From Candidatus Faecicola pullistercoris (lineage in GTDB: Bacteria; Bacillota; Clostridia; Christensenellales; CAG-917): a DNA stretch of 64,000 bases. The notes beneath the pieces were generated by a model. The model ran no database searches, was not told where the DNA came from, and saw nothing but the letters and a program-made list of their open reading frames with translations. The position numbers and the translations under genes were made by a program. This document shows, piece by piece, positions 30,101 to 35,043 of the stretch. The DNA lies in NCBI GenBank assembly GCA_018714105.1, contig DVNW01000024.1, positions 92,828 to 156,827 of the forward strand. Direction: 5' to 3'. Position 1 is the stretch's first letter. The number at the start of each line of letters is the position of its first letter.

Positions 30101-30748
30101 ACGAGCGAACTCAGCCTGAGCGGAAGTATGCCTGCGGGCGTTACCGCTTACAACAACATTTACTGGAAGGTTGAGAAGTACAATTACTCGACTCTTACCA
30201 CCAACGTAAACGTCATGACTTTCAGCGGCAACGACTTTACCGGTAATTACACCGGCACGAAGAACGTGGTTTACAATAAAGACAGCGTGGTTTACAGCCT
30301 GTCGCAGATAAATAACACGTCGGCTGCACCCACGAGAACGCTGGATACCTCCGAGCCCTGTAAATACGTGCTTACCGCTTATATCGGAAGAGTTTATCAG
30401 AACGGCGGCAACATAGTCGTATGGGGCGAACAGGCCTCCGTTCAGTACACTGTTCTCGTGGGCGGCTATCAGGAAACTTCGATTACCGAATCCTTTATGG
30501 GAGCATGGAGATCGGACGATAATCAGTATAACTATATCGTCTTCGACGCCAACACGGCGAGAACGGGCAGGTTTATTACGTCAAGCAGTCAGGCCTTTAC
30601 GTATACTTACACCAAAGACGAGACTACCGGCCTTGCCACTATTACCACGAGTACCGGCCTGACCATCACTCAGACGGCTAACGGTCAGTTGAAGTGCAGT
30701 AACGGCATTACTTTTGTGCCTTACGATTTGCAGACAGCCGTTGTATGA
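12140..30748 (+). CDS. Giant (6202 aa) multi-modular predicted surface lipoprotein
   Basis: Single uninterrupted ORF; SD aaggagg before ATG; signal peptide MKSKRVDLKKLLLVAVMAVLVLVLFAAC with lipobox Cys28 (codon at 12221); repetitive beta-rich modules, then Ig-like repeats. Confidence 0.95.
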   Translation: MKSKRVDLKKLLLVAVMAVLVLVLFAACGDKAGTGSVSGGTNNAGGDSSGAGSTSVVMRNGDALEMLFDAMIESKNSGYLDEKFMNFEFSTFFILEREMVYKTYYVDFKGALDIQNGKDSKLSIVIREDDNGTDKVIMGIYGEGGNIYIDTRNVSDTGVQVLKIDDFDLEWFVEVLDSLFTELDLGGFMEGLNPSELIGGLLGDLGSIGGMIEGLLGTSLSATLVTLAGDGQETVVTTDASGVTTMSIPLSTLNGLLPIALGMIPTLAGDIMGDIYDIAEIAFGWDLNTILGSIGKDIGAGLVINGELIDGRFNGMDFEVRISDNRPEGSMGEDSAPFDPLSLRLGANNFSIGSTPSFEIPDFSNMLVEDFSLTTINADVEIEINAKEHTYTLNGLDTAMGNIISSLLDLDKYTELANMPIAVDDTVFRLWVKIRAEIDLKDNRNTQGLVEIYGGENNSLRAGLYYSGANEAVYVDLSGMGGGRYKIGSYVKTTEQTVTTKNTSGQYILMQDGYFEVYDPSNSAHVKRGNEYRYDLTNVTTSSNESINLNNIIKDSLLDLIKAEVPSLMRLIGSLTGDNSPIIKGEGAASADDIAAAAAIAEAVNEGRIVIPRYYGSDAFAQATVETSVDTMALIKQILANIEIIRGEERLEFDKIMLDLSGSVLDTILSMVQPGLVLPVTRADVVIDSEDMFGINGIFIDLALGTAEEPDLFTLSLPITLSYGTHIDDWQMPNFNDSSKPFIDISLNTDENGNMESFSTIALSLSGEIKLSAAQTNWELTQLESLLYGLLLTLNIENDIELHYGFTVDVNLDITKISTDTINAISAKVQLIKNPDINSEATISIYFVEGKLYLDAQKAGIPPVMIDVSSLMNGVDFAGLLFSKDPTAGGQATATADPADNTGDTTGDTSGGEGSSIDALALIGALIKGVNINSGGLEVLIATNFIQKLIEVIGAESLDQNLIDFMESFQITEGSGIAIQFEGLNLSQLWIAANIGVSSGDDFALDLGLGLGHILVGLEPINVTPVNAGDFADIMSTLKFGLNMSAQVDISASKNDIELAEMLGALFGSIALNLNIEEDINPGIEVNLSANLDLGTVPEYNETQLKLEIYGVSSGKLLAGIYYSEGMLYADIGLLGVEKFYMPLDIITLIQGAIADAGTDNPDSAGASVDIAAALDGLDVLVMLSNQHLQVEVAGGITAALLSIVVDAIEGDGTSSSITPEMLDLINRQIAYLKGEGEPVDGFDIPDIGLSAEITWKDDNNSPLLNALGLDVNLYILDDAGAKAANIAIGVHDIGISFKCVDLLAGIDLGQFTYAPLITIGDNNEIGVNLENVYFQTIGYIYLAAFETGAEDNSVRLGDYLTQFFETDGDGNIVNNENADIFNAIVDLCLRFRVYNSIDAYAGFRIAANLNLDPLINKGENDAVDVAAILSGSELALEIFNGKYSEENDPLISLYLQNGIAYLRLAGDAANDVRLKVNLFNTGLLDLISGASAAADGEGTQGGTTTEPAEEPMDIQSIMKIIDGVLSSISVNRTEISVNLAANLLGTVIDLILEKEGTVLPELNEENSKLWFALDDNGNIALNLMLGIDPIAIGLSLGNLSIGFSEGTVVPVSEEMRFESDYKSLADLSQLSLSAQAGINVNFYQSELPVGDIISSFVSDLAFALDLDIEEDVELALYANLSANLDFASVDNTQIALEIYLERETSDIMVLGAYIDGADIYLNFPALNISAVKITNISALEEVMSDIYNSISGLLGQIEGGGAAMATADGDVQDAMDAIFILSDNYIKIQITNQLIVGVLRMLPTFGVSMESSLVDSLVGLIEMLGLEVNLGYDTDDFVLDVAIETAYLGLGIWLGNPVISVERFDDLLAPVEANPGIYTEFSTEGNVYVELEFAIRYALAQGETDLSPLLDSILSTVNIEGFDLKGLLNGLLIRLATTSDAKGQLGVKVMANANVMNMINNADSGDIASLILDNIEAGIEISVGSKKAYVMLTQFDPAGGDNTSAYLFFKLDEIGAPNFKLNLTELIGSAGNLDAGDGASSTEAAAAGDTVSDPETEDTTLQMISKLLNLEGNGIALGGRGLEITLAREIIAVLLSQFIDGFVVYDENGELTDAALALTFVDETKDDSAFKTVETAEDSEIADNRPYVKIDGTYVLFESDNPAHAGLQQYYKVRSTGITFKTDDPRNGGKASFNIDLALNLGLDIGISIYGYAVGFGSDNLYIPLGDKNSYADINNIMQDKLYVSIDGYFDLSAVRDEDYNLSPLIGGLLGDNEMVSGLADLLTVLSLKEFQNLVQFRISASLTLGDLIGGETDLSRMEASIVIFRTLETLEEEILIGLYLRDNNLYIDARGFKQDPDYPVLRVADFTDGLMNIIGSLSTGTDEASTLSTEDDGAQGSADGDELGLALDIVLGSAGLGVVVYEDLVYALIAMLAPSLDLDLSVFGDINLSVMLNFNEAESLRDISLDIGLGIGALNLGLGIGNVVIDINSENVIVPDEVVENSRNIVEMPLSLGLVLQVELSADQGVLDVGTLLSDFIPGLNLEVNVPDNGGTAMLLEIAIDVTVNLGDFNTLEAAVTVTNKSTHNNDVLLKVIYSGGVIYVDGSGLGISKVSITGLDLGGLLEDKLGGMLGHETADGAAIASAEAFDPSAAAILVLLDGHKIGIEIGMDLIRWVLDIPAIKEQVDINKYLPDGLDISAFFDINYLNDDGLLDLSIFLKAQIANLLGIGFGLSDILIDFEPKTLNDIQDTSEYVEIMSLTLTEDAEGNIAIEPEIKLEYVGLGLELSVESVMSGGNGGADDPDGQGGVLDMSTLFSPLFPAVENLMTQIKLPEDVLNHIIVSIDANVRLLDLIDLLSGDEEISIETLDFGALLEMVELSIEIYNEIEQEILVGLYLKGGNVYIYLQGIGLQNIVIEKSFIINIIDAVMPASGAAGSSMAAMASDGTDDTSAILGTVATIVNTFITGLDITGQTLVLVIENSYLVDLIHLVFPDMNMGQIPELDIGKNSISINMHRGHFVKYAEASEYELFYAKDMTGKYVFVNGAPAVYDENEPDHRGLARYNLYVLQGEEYIEYDINNAEHQGLDIYIFPQRNGLLEVDLSFYTSTLGIYLPAPEISLTGIEIELPVGTWVSATDVRGVSLELRGTMGVDTADTTGKEGFTAGNILGGILGDLEAPLLLDGFSASVEYEICAYIGFDYSLAPTKSFSLTDLDLSIRLGKTAYDESGNIISQSPQITIVYSSATQTAYLDLAFFGLPKLSLGGISLTTLLNDVLGDAMKGDADGSAVTTDGIEGEATENIFTKYPSVIAIMQPNMLAAGISAKFIIALVEVIAGEKADDIVKYFPNVGLEIDATSYPLSLGLILQLQNADCQKVVDLFLTFNGFDYDEFGMANGSDIRFYTQGEYNGEYIIVDPNEFTSVGNINIDADTSIGEEVFDFNLEKLALELQISLDFIAPEEIKDWSEYFTAIFGMSDEEFDMLIAVLEKDSNSSITLTLQANVNLAGLINGFDLNGTEILLALDIKSDISSQANMRFAITVAGKENGVASVYIDLSGWRNKGQYKLDLNIGSLLSGAIGGASAQNIAGATAEPNYGLLPENIFSIINGIFGYLQFSDSTITVGFNNQIISAIFDLLLANNPNFEQGMEMPTVEGGLSIDTTNWTVSLNMKFDSNMDIKLGIKNIKVGTSPSEAVPGSGSLLPENADSFTDIMDMRLLVELIGSMSYQATQSSETNPAVDLSGILSLITNESGLPLIQNPQLQIRIGEDISMEHAINTRLYVDTADFMNLKVAIEIFKNKADAQVPGATPQIGIYLDGSDIFVDLGGLGIPKLHIANVNLGKIINDAIDSVDILAELGIVRGGASASSDATASVDSWWGETAIENAASAYLALIFAPEKFAIGVNVAMIDAIVQIVMRSRGEVVEEGTQLLPNFGELGLEIDSTSGKPLPAMRLKLLNAAGGTSLEGVFKLDDIVLNASDFSAGYTYGSWANTSTGQYGFVGDTSRTTTYNGFMEHVYSAMEAGEYSTVYDLESGKILLDKIAIGADLTFSLNTKEGVNDINSGNYKSSLQYYLSKLINSFLGDADDPDFLSKFAVVAGENKEMIYTVSIRIVVNVGSLITDSGFDIMGILDSEMSIEAYIGGQYNKKILGLYKLENDSTIYADLSGLGLPKIQLFGLDAIMGMLPALGAASDNAMSTAVFAAADTDAEVAFAELVLQDGLIGINIEPEFIYQILEYAGYEVGSSSDGYKTMEYVTEDNKVMQVPLPNAQSVSITLNILDKLESLDLTVFADQLGTTLSFGLSNLQLTTDTDGFIPDSMKPVTDEYGALQLASGGELSLTNILSSVLEAHDLNLGITYAKNNTTSQGSNRKSQTVITIRTTKNGDTSQSGGINHGNNKLNAALNINTPANTNNKIDIYLYNNKISGDISGAFTKGIVGGVLNLNTFKDMEFADLNIIELIGNLGSASASANVATSSADGTEGDTSGGLLGDMTINDILKGIKVNWWYGNVHNNLTPNERYSTIRIELGTQLINTLMILVNNLIYGFATDQTDEQKAAFDALSYEEKLAVVRGYVNNLDELLYNFVVDMLSDLAGINIGTVLGIVPQTRQEIKNLIESLLPLPILNDGQKAYIDITLDKGTIGSGDMALVHEIGIYLGCEKGTAYGSLPSNSAFIVINNNGINIKNAVSAQWANSNEAATLMNNTYSVTNPFDPWELSASALTDASRLPQRAYLFFGDGTNNMNTQASGGNTTEFTGLSGSAVVWDSSSVNLVPGTTSTMYGYAGNQRLGSITVQVSNTYGMKSLYGYLDADNNFIRSTSLVIDATGTTPNSLASMPKTIVIVLNNGYYQVLTMQESILDNTEQTKPVIPGITDKATTLYGNFGLLSDIPDSLDDESGNYEIEFWYQYLRSGTIQSKFNLTLVNRKVSEIVLPVSAKLADGSVVTDKYNFVGDSSTFDVFNLKPYNYDIGASLAELTTVDVVFADGSTGRISADWSAAVAKLNRYYNKDAAYKGVDVTLDVSVGGAEGIAQTVPLRVYVESKVVKGLTKTDGASRTFNYNPYEEYNIQSILKGSNVYFDIEVGGADAVSTAISNLHVNLPELSAEDKSFDGKGSFIITFLIGGVEVTDSEGNVTVVGAQEAKARVYVNAKILSSATVQVDDIANALNLIGNNNNGTSGFDVLPYISNTVNAKFADGTSTLLKVKSANMASEVKVTNAGGVFTADIVVGSLYDQDNVNDQSIRANLIVPRINIMEVRAVQSGFTSDSPVYVTYNKGGQTVTTIEYTDFWASVGNVSALVNGVASAAIGEVAGSVKIGSEQFDVVVTDTKPELGSSYTRGALGSALTVSAMSAADDLAVASADGFLDGFVEITDVEWRSITFDPMTDKQVYYPEQIEVTLSDGSTKIVGAEFYSFTEGAKNGLEILRYRTLNLQDGYGNLIENRMYEAAYYATAQVRLYEGVDEKFVTVPVTVPGRVVVGDTVSTQVTIVNPYSYTYDPASAFFSLQKTATVTFDGGDYRNFTLHWNQSDIAIPVIAENGATFSARVTYGEGLQTFTQAVSIVVRPYILTPEKLSAVQDALDAKTFYAYDLSGTGDNNPYNIANYPSEVTFAIGLTGSETLSLRWDLSALKFNYEGGVRDITVLAGNDMYGYQDVVLKIDIKPCIIESINIAEMLPAQFVNYATGLDILTVGRKTPAEVSASAATANVKFRGIDGVYSESVLWTIEGLDTLDFSGGSKNAVITIRDRDIAGAQKYNMTFVYTPLGITEVRNVGGGNIFNNLTINPYESSVLNTPDSVEAVFTDNRTIVFNTAGTNGYKLIWDRSGYNTSYNSTECYVNAKLNFDGITYSQKFEFNVINYRANKISWGGTEYNVVDGKVTGYTYQLDPFDPNNQAVNKNVTVRFTADTGESMTKSFTANVSMLDGFKLTTAGGNYRAALKVGNNETIYVDVYVVNRTITIGGKDVAAASNDELKAIASIAGSYSLGAGLTLPSSTSELSLSGSMPAGVTAYNNIYWKVEKYNYSTLTTNVNVMTFSGNDFTGNYTGTKNVVYNKDSVVYSLSQINNTSAAPTRTLDTSEPCKYVLTAYIGRVYQNGGNIVVWGEQASVQYTVLVGGYQETSITESFMGAWRSDDNQYNYIVFDANTARTGRFITSSSQAFTYTYTKDETTGLATITTSTGLTITQTANGQLKCSNGITFVPYDLQTAVV
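13500..25450 (+). repeat. About 14 diverged protein-level tandem modules (mean spacing ~910 nt / ~304 aa)
   Basis: Recurrent signature '(I/L)GLY-x-(D/N)-G-x-x-Y-(V/L/A)-D-(L)-x-G-(L/I)-G-(I/L)-x-K' near 13540, 14690, 15530, 16511, 17290, 18151, 19175, 19936, 20840, 21876, 22781, 23588, 24608, 25390, each followed by an amphipathic segment, an Ala/Asp/Thr-rich linker and a second helix-like segment. Confidence 0.8.
26990..30000 (+). repeat. About 9 Ig-like/bacterial surface repeats (~115 aa) in the C-terminal part
   Basis: Recurring 'NPY...(S/T)VxVxFxDG(S/T)...xxxW' blocks: LKPYNYDIGASLAELTTVDVVFADGS; NYNPYEEYNIQSILKGSNVYFDI; DVLPYISNTVNAKFADGTS; VNPYSYTYDPASAFFSLQKTATVTFDGGDYRNFTLHW; NNPYNIANYPSEVTFAIGLTGSETLSLRW; INPYESSVLNTPDSVEAVFTDNRT; LDPFDPNNQAVNKNVTVRFTADTG. 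Confidence 0.65.
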
Positions 30749-30761
30749 CGATAAAACAAAA

Positions 30762-30787
30762 GGCCGCCTTCGGGCGGTCTTTTTTAT
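30762..30787 (+). terminator. Intrinsic terminator after the giant gene
   Basis: ggccgcc ttcg ggcggtc tttttta. Confidence 0.85.
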
Positions 30788-30815
30788 ACCTTTCAGTACG
30801 TTGTTTTAAAATCTA

Positions 30816-30844
30816 TTGTAAATATTTTTCTGCTGTGATATAAT
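30816..30844 (+). promoter_or_regulatory. Sigma-A-like promoter for SPFH gene
   Basis: TTGTAA, 17 nt, TATAAT. Confidence 0.65.
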
Positions 30845-30881
30845 ATGGTATATATGCGACGACAACAAAAAGGAGATCGTT

Positions 30882-31931
30882 ATGGGTTTTATTAAAAGAC
30901 AACTTCTTAAAGTTATAGAATGGCTTGACGAAAGCAGCGATACCATCGTTTACAGGTACGACGTACCCGACAGATACGCGATTATGAAGGGTTCTCAGCT
31001 TACGGTAAGAGAATCGCAGGTCGCCGTGTTTGTGGTGGAAGGCAAAATCGCGGACGTATTTACGCCCGGAAGATACAGGCTGTCTACCGAAAACCTGCCT
31101 ATACTTACCTGGCTCTGTTCCTGGAAATACGCCTTTGAAACCCCGTTTACCGGAGAGGTTTATTTTGTAAATACAAAACAGTTTATCGACCAGAAATGGG
31201 GGACGGCTAACCCCGTTATGATGCGCGACGCCGATTTCGGAGTTATCAGGCTGAGGGGCTACGGCATTTATTCGTTCAGAGTGCAGGACGCAGGAAAGCT
31301 GATGAAAGAACTTTCCAGCACCAACAAGGTGTTCAAAACCGAGGACGTTTCCGACCAGCTCAGGAAAATGATAGTTTCCAACATCACCGACGTTATAGCC
31401 GAGGCTAAAATCCCCGCGCTCGATCTGGCCATGCACTATACCGAACTTTCCGAAATGACAATGAAGGAACTCGGAGGAAAGTTCGAGGAGTACGGTATCG
31501 AACTGACGGGCTTTTACATAGAAAATCTTTCGCTCCCGCCCGAAGTGGAGAAAATGCTGGACGAAAGGACTTCTATGGGCGTTATCGGGGACAAAATAGG
31601 TACTTATACGCAGTTTCAGGCGGCTCAGGCCATGCGTGAGGCCGCGAACAATCCTTCGGGAGGACTGGCCGGCGCGGGCGTAGGTCTGGGCGCGGGACTG
31701 GGTATGGCGGGTATTTTTACAGAAGCCATTAAAAACGCGAAGGACGCACCTTCCAAACCTGCCGCAAACGCCGCCGCAAGCTGTCCTAAATGCGGAGCCG
31801 CCGTGAGCGCGAAGGCAAAATTCTGCCCCGAATGCGGAGAAAAACTAGCGGCTAAAAAGTTCTGTCCCGAATGCGGACACGAGTGCAAGGCTTCGGCTAA
31901 ATTCTGTCCCGAATGCGGAACTAAATTCTGA
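30882..31931 (+). CDS. SPFH-domain protein with C-terminal zinc ribbons (YdjI-like)
   Basis: VFVVEGKIADVFTPGRYRLSTENLPIL, SPFH body, C-terminal SCPKCGAAV...FCPECGEKL...FCPECGHECK...FCPECGTKF. Confidence 0.85.
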   Translation: MGFIKRQLLKVIEWLDESSDTIVYRYDVPDRYAIMKGSQLTVRESQVAVFVVEGKIADVFTPGRYRLSTENLPILTWLCSWKYAFETPFTGEVYFVNTKQFIDQKWGTANPVMMRDADFGVIRLRGYGIYSFRVQDAGKLMKELSSTNKVFKTEDVSDQLRKMIVSNITDVIAEAKIPALDLAMHYTELSEMTMKELGGKFEEYGIELTGFYIENLSLPPEVEKMLDERTSMGVIGDKIGTYTQFQAAQAMREAANNPSGGLAGAGVGLGAGLGMAGIFTEAIKNAKDAPSKPAANAAASCPKCGAAVSAKAKFCPECGEKLAAKKFCPECGHECKASAKFCPECGTKF

Positions 31932-31939
31932 TTATTGAT

Positions 31940-33016
31940 ATGGCAGAAGATGTAGTCAACGGCCAAATCAGCCGTACAGACGTAGTTAAATGTTCCGCTT
32001 GCGGCGCCGATATGATTTTCGACGTCGAGTCGGGCAAGCTCAAATGCCCCTATTGCGGCACCTCGGACGACGTAGAAGCTAACGCTTTCGAAAACGAAAG
32101 GGATTTTAACTCTTTCGACGAGTCCCTGATAAGCAAGGAAGAGGGAACGGTTACTTACAGATGCCCGAACTGCCATGCCGAAACCGTTATGCGGGAGTTC
32201 GGCGCGTCGGCAAAATGTCCTTTCTGCGGGGCTACCAATATTATTGCGCTGGAGGATATGCCCGGGCTTAAACCGGACGCCATTCTGCCTTTCAAAGTTA
32301 CAAAGGATGAGGCCTCGGCACGAAGCAAAAAATGGGTAAGAGGTAAGCTGTTCGCTCCCTCTTCGCTTAAAAAAATATTCGCGCCCGATAAGATGGAACC
32401 CGTCTATCAGCCCGCTTTTTCTTTCGATTCGGACACTGTGTCGAGATACGACGGCAGGCTTGGCGAGGACTATACCGTTACCGTGGGCACGGGTAAAAAC
32501 AGGCGTACGGAAACCCGTACCAGATGGTACTACGTTCACGGAAACCATCTTAAAAATTTCACGAACTTGGTTATAGAGGCCAGCCCGCATCTCGATCAGA
32601 AACAGATGGACAAAATAGGCCCGTTCGATATCTTTAATTCGGTGGAATACAACAAGGAATTCCTCGCGGGGTTCATGGCCGAACGCCACGATATTTCGGT
32701 AAACGACGGCTTCGCCGTGGCAAAAAACAAAATGGACGCCGAAATAAGAAGCGAAATTATCGCACAGTACAACGCGGACAGGGTAGACTATCTGAACGTG
32801 GATACCAAGCATACGCGTACAGCATTCAAGAATATGCTTCTTCCCGTGTATTGCTGCACTTTTAAATTCAAAAGCAAGGTGTATAACTATTTCGTCAACG
32901 GCCGTACGGGCAGGGTCAACGGGAAAACGCCCCTTTCGCCCTGGAAAGTCGGTATCGCCGTCGTTATCGGAATCGCTTTGCTGTTCGGAATTTATAAAAT
33001 ACTTACCGGTAACTAA
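31940..33016 (+). CDS. TFIIB-type zinc-ribbon protein with C-terminal TM helix (YdjG-like)
   Basis: KCSACGADMIFDVESGKLKCPYCGTSD, YRCPNCHAETV...KCPFCGATN; hydrophobic tail VGIAVVIGIALLFGIYKIL. Confidence 0.78.
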   Translation: MAEDVVNGQISRTDVVKCSACGADMIFDVESGKLKCPYCGTSDDVEANAFENERDFNSFDESLISKEEGTVTYRCPNCHAETVMREFGASAKCPFCGATNIIALEDMPGLKPDAILPFKVTKDEASARSKKWVRGKLFAPSSLKKIFAPDKMEPVYQPAFSFDSDTVSRYDGRLGEDYTVTVGTGKNRRTETRTRWYYVHGNHLKNFTNLVIEASPHLDQKQMDKIGPFDIFNSVEYNKEFLAGFMAERHDISVNDGFAVAKNKMDAEIRSEIIAQYNADRVDYLNVDTKHTRTAFKNMLLPVYCCTFKFKSKVYNYFVNGRTGRVNGKTPLSPWKVGIAVVIGIALLFGIYKILTGN

Positions 33017-33042
33017 AATTTCATATAAAGGAGACTTTTATT

Positions 33043-33255
33043 ATGGCTAAAATTTCAAAAGAAATGCTCATCGCAGACGCTTTGAAGGCCGCTAAAAACC
33101 CCGAAGCTCTCGCTGACGTTCTGTTTTCTTACGGTATGCATTGTCTGGGTTGCGCGCTCGCTCACGGAGAAACCATAGAGCAAGCGGCAGAAGTTCACGG
33201 CGTGAACGTAGATGAGATGGTTGACGCTCTCAATAAGGCCGCCGAAGCCGAATAA
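33043..33255 (+). CDS. DUF1858 domain-containing protein (redox-disulfide type)
   Basis: ADVLFSYGMHCLGCALAHGETIEQAAEVHGVNVDEMVDALN. Confidence 0.85.
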   Translation: MAKISKEMLIADALKAAKNPEALADVLFSYGMHCLGCALAHGETIEQAAEVHGVNVDEMVDALNKAAEAE

Positions 33256-33256
33256 T

Positions 33257-33805
33257 ATGGATAGGGATAATTTGTCGATTGCAAAAAGATTGGCCGAACT
33301 GAGGACGTTTAACGACCTCTCCGTCGAGGATACGGCCGAAAAACTCGGCATCACCGCCAAGGAATACGCTTCGTTTGAAAACGGCGAGGACGAAATACCC
33401 ATATGGCTGATTTATAAATTTGCCGCAATGGTGGATATCGAGCCTGCCTATATTACCACGGGCAAGGTTCCGACTAAGAAAAATGCCAACGTGATTTATG
33501 CCGGGAAAGGGGATAAAATCCAAAGATATCCCGGTTATTCCTTTACGGCGCTGGCTTCGGAATTCGAAAACAAAATCATGAAGCCCATGCTGGTAAACAT
33601 AGCCCCGAGCGACAGCCCCGAGCTGGTTTGCCACGGCGGACAGGAGTTTAACTACGTACTGGAAGGCATGCTAAGAGTCATAGTCGGGCAGGAAGAGTTC
33701 TATTTACGGGCGGGCGACAGCCTTTATTTCGATCCTTCGCTTCCGCATGCTCAGCTGGCTATGGGGGATAAAGAGGCAAAATTCCTGACCATTATTACCG
33801 AATAA
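33257..33805 (+). CDS. XRE-family regulator with C-terminal cupin
   Basis: HTH LAELRTFNDLSVEDTAEKLGITAKEYASFENGEDEIP; cupin EFNYVLEGMLRVIVGQEEFYLRAGDSLYFDPSLPHA; start at ATG 33257. Confidence 0.88.
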   Translation: MDRDNLSIAKRLAELRTFNDLSVEDTAEKLGITAKEYASFENGEDEIPIWLIYKFAAMVDIEPAYITTGKVPTKKNANVIYAGKGDKIQRYPGYSFTALASEFENKIMKPMLVNIAPSDSPELVCHGGQEFNYVLEGMLRVIVGQEEFYLRAGDSLYFDPSLPHAQLAMGDKEAKFLTIITE

Positions 33806-33822
33806 CGGTATTACCGCTGCAA

Positions 33823-33859
33823 AAAAGCCCCGCGCAATCGGTTGCGCGGGGCTTTTGTA
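33823..33859 (+). terminator. Intrinsic terminator
   Basis: aaaagccccgcgcaa tcgg ttgcgcggggctttt. Confidence 0.9.
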
Positions 33860-33891
33860 ATAAAAAACGCCTTTTTATTTATAATATCTTT

Positions 33892-35028
33892 ATGAGTAAG
33901 AAGATTTTTAGAGCGGGTCTGATTTGTGCGCTCGGGTTGCTGGCCGTACTCAATTTCGGCAAAATAGCGGCTTTTGCGGGTGATGTCATGAAGGCTTTGG
34001 AACCCGTGCTGATAGGCGTTTTTATCGCCGTTATAATGGATATTCCCGTAAGATTCCTGTCAAAAAAAGTGTTCGGATTCAAGAGGAAAAAACCGAGACT
34101 TTCCTTTTTCGTGTCGCTTACGGTAAGCTACCTGACGTTGTTTGCCGTACTGGGAGGCATAGTATGGCTTCTCGTACCTCCGCTTGCCGACAGCCTGAGG
34201 GGGCTGAGCGAAAAACTGCCCGATTATGCCGAACAGGTCCGGCAGAGGACGGACGGATTCCTTACCGGAATAGGCCTTTCCCAGGAGCAGGCCGCCTCGA
34301 TTAAGAACAAGTTTACGGACTTTGCGGAAAATGCGATCGATCGGCTCGGAGACAACCTTCCCGCTTTCGCGGACAGGGCGACGCGAGCTTTTAATTTCAG
34401 CTTGAACGTGTTTTTCGCGCTTATTCTGTCTGTTTATATGCTGTGTGATAAAAAACGGCTTCTTAATCAGCTTCATAGGTTTACCGTTGCCGTTTTGCCT
34501 GCTAAAGTATCGAAATGGTTAATTGAAAAGGTAACTTTGTTTGTAAAAGTATTTGCCGCGTTTATCAGCGGGCAGGCGATAGAAGCGTTGTTGCTGGGGG
34601 TGCTTACCTTTATAGGAATGATGATTCTAAAACTGCCTTATACTCCGCTTGTGGCTACTGTTGTGGCTGCGGTAAACCTTATTCCCATGCTGGGAGCGTA
34701 TATAGGGGGAACTTTCGGATTCGTGCTGATTGGGCTTGTATCCTTTAAACAGGCGGTGATATTTCTGATATTCATGATTGTACTGCAACAGCTTGAAAAC
34801 AATATAACTTATCCCAAAGTGGTGGGAAACAGTCTGGGACTTTCGGGCTTCTGGATTATGGCGGCCGTTCTCGTAGGAGGCGCGCTGTTCGGTTTCTGGG
34901 GCATTATGCTGGGCGTTCCCGCAGTCGCGGCGGTTTATAAGATTCTGGGCAGGACGATTCCGGATCCGCCCGTTCCCGGGCAGCTCGTGCCTTTTTACGG
35001 TAAGGACAGGAAACAAGAGCCGCGTTAG
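33892..35028 (+). CDS. AI-2E family transporter (permease)
   Basis: Multiple TM helices, FISGQAIEALLLGVLTFIGM, LIPMLGAYIGG, QQLENNITYPKVVGNSLGLSGFWIM. Confidence 0.87.
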   Translation: MSKKIFRAGLICALGLLAVLNFGKIAAFAGDVMKALEPVLIGVFIAVIMDIPVRFLSKKVFGFKRKKPRLSFFVSLTVSYLTLFAVLGGIVWLLVPPLADSLRGLSEKLPDYAEQVRQRTDGFLTGIGLSQEQAASIKNKFTDFAENAIDRLGDNLPAFADRATRAFNFSLNVFFALILSVYMLCDKKRLLNQLHRFTVAVLPAKVSKWLIEKVTLFVKVFAAFISGQAIEALLLGVLTFIGMMILKLPYTPLVATVVAAVNLIPMLGAYIGGTFGFVLIGLVSFKQAVIFLIFMIVLQQLENNITYPKVVGNSLGLSGFWIMAAVLVGGALFGFWGIMLGVPAVAAVYKILGRTIPDPPVPGQLVPFYGKDRKQEPR

Positions 35029-35043
35029 AAAAATTTACCCGCT

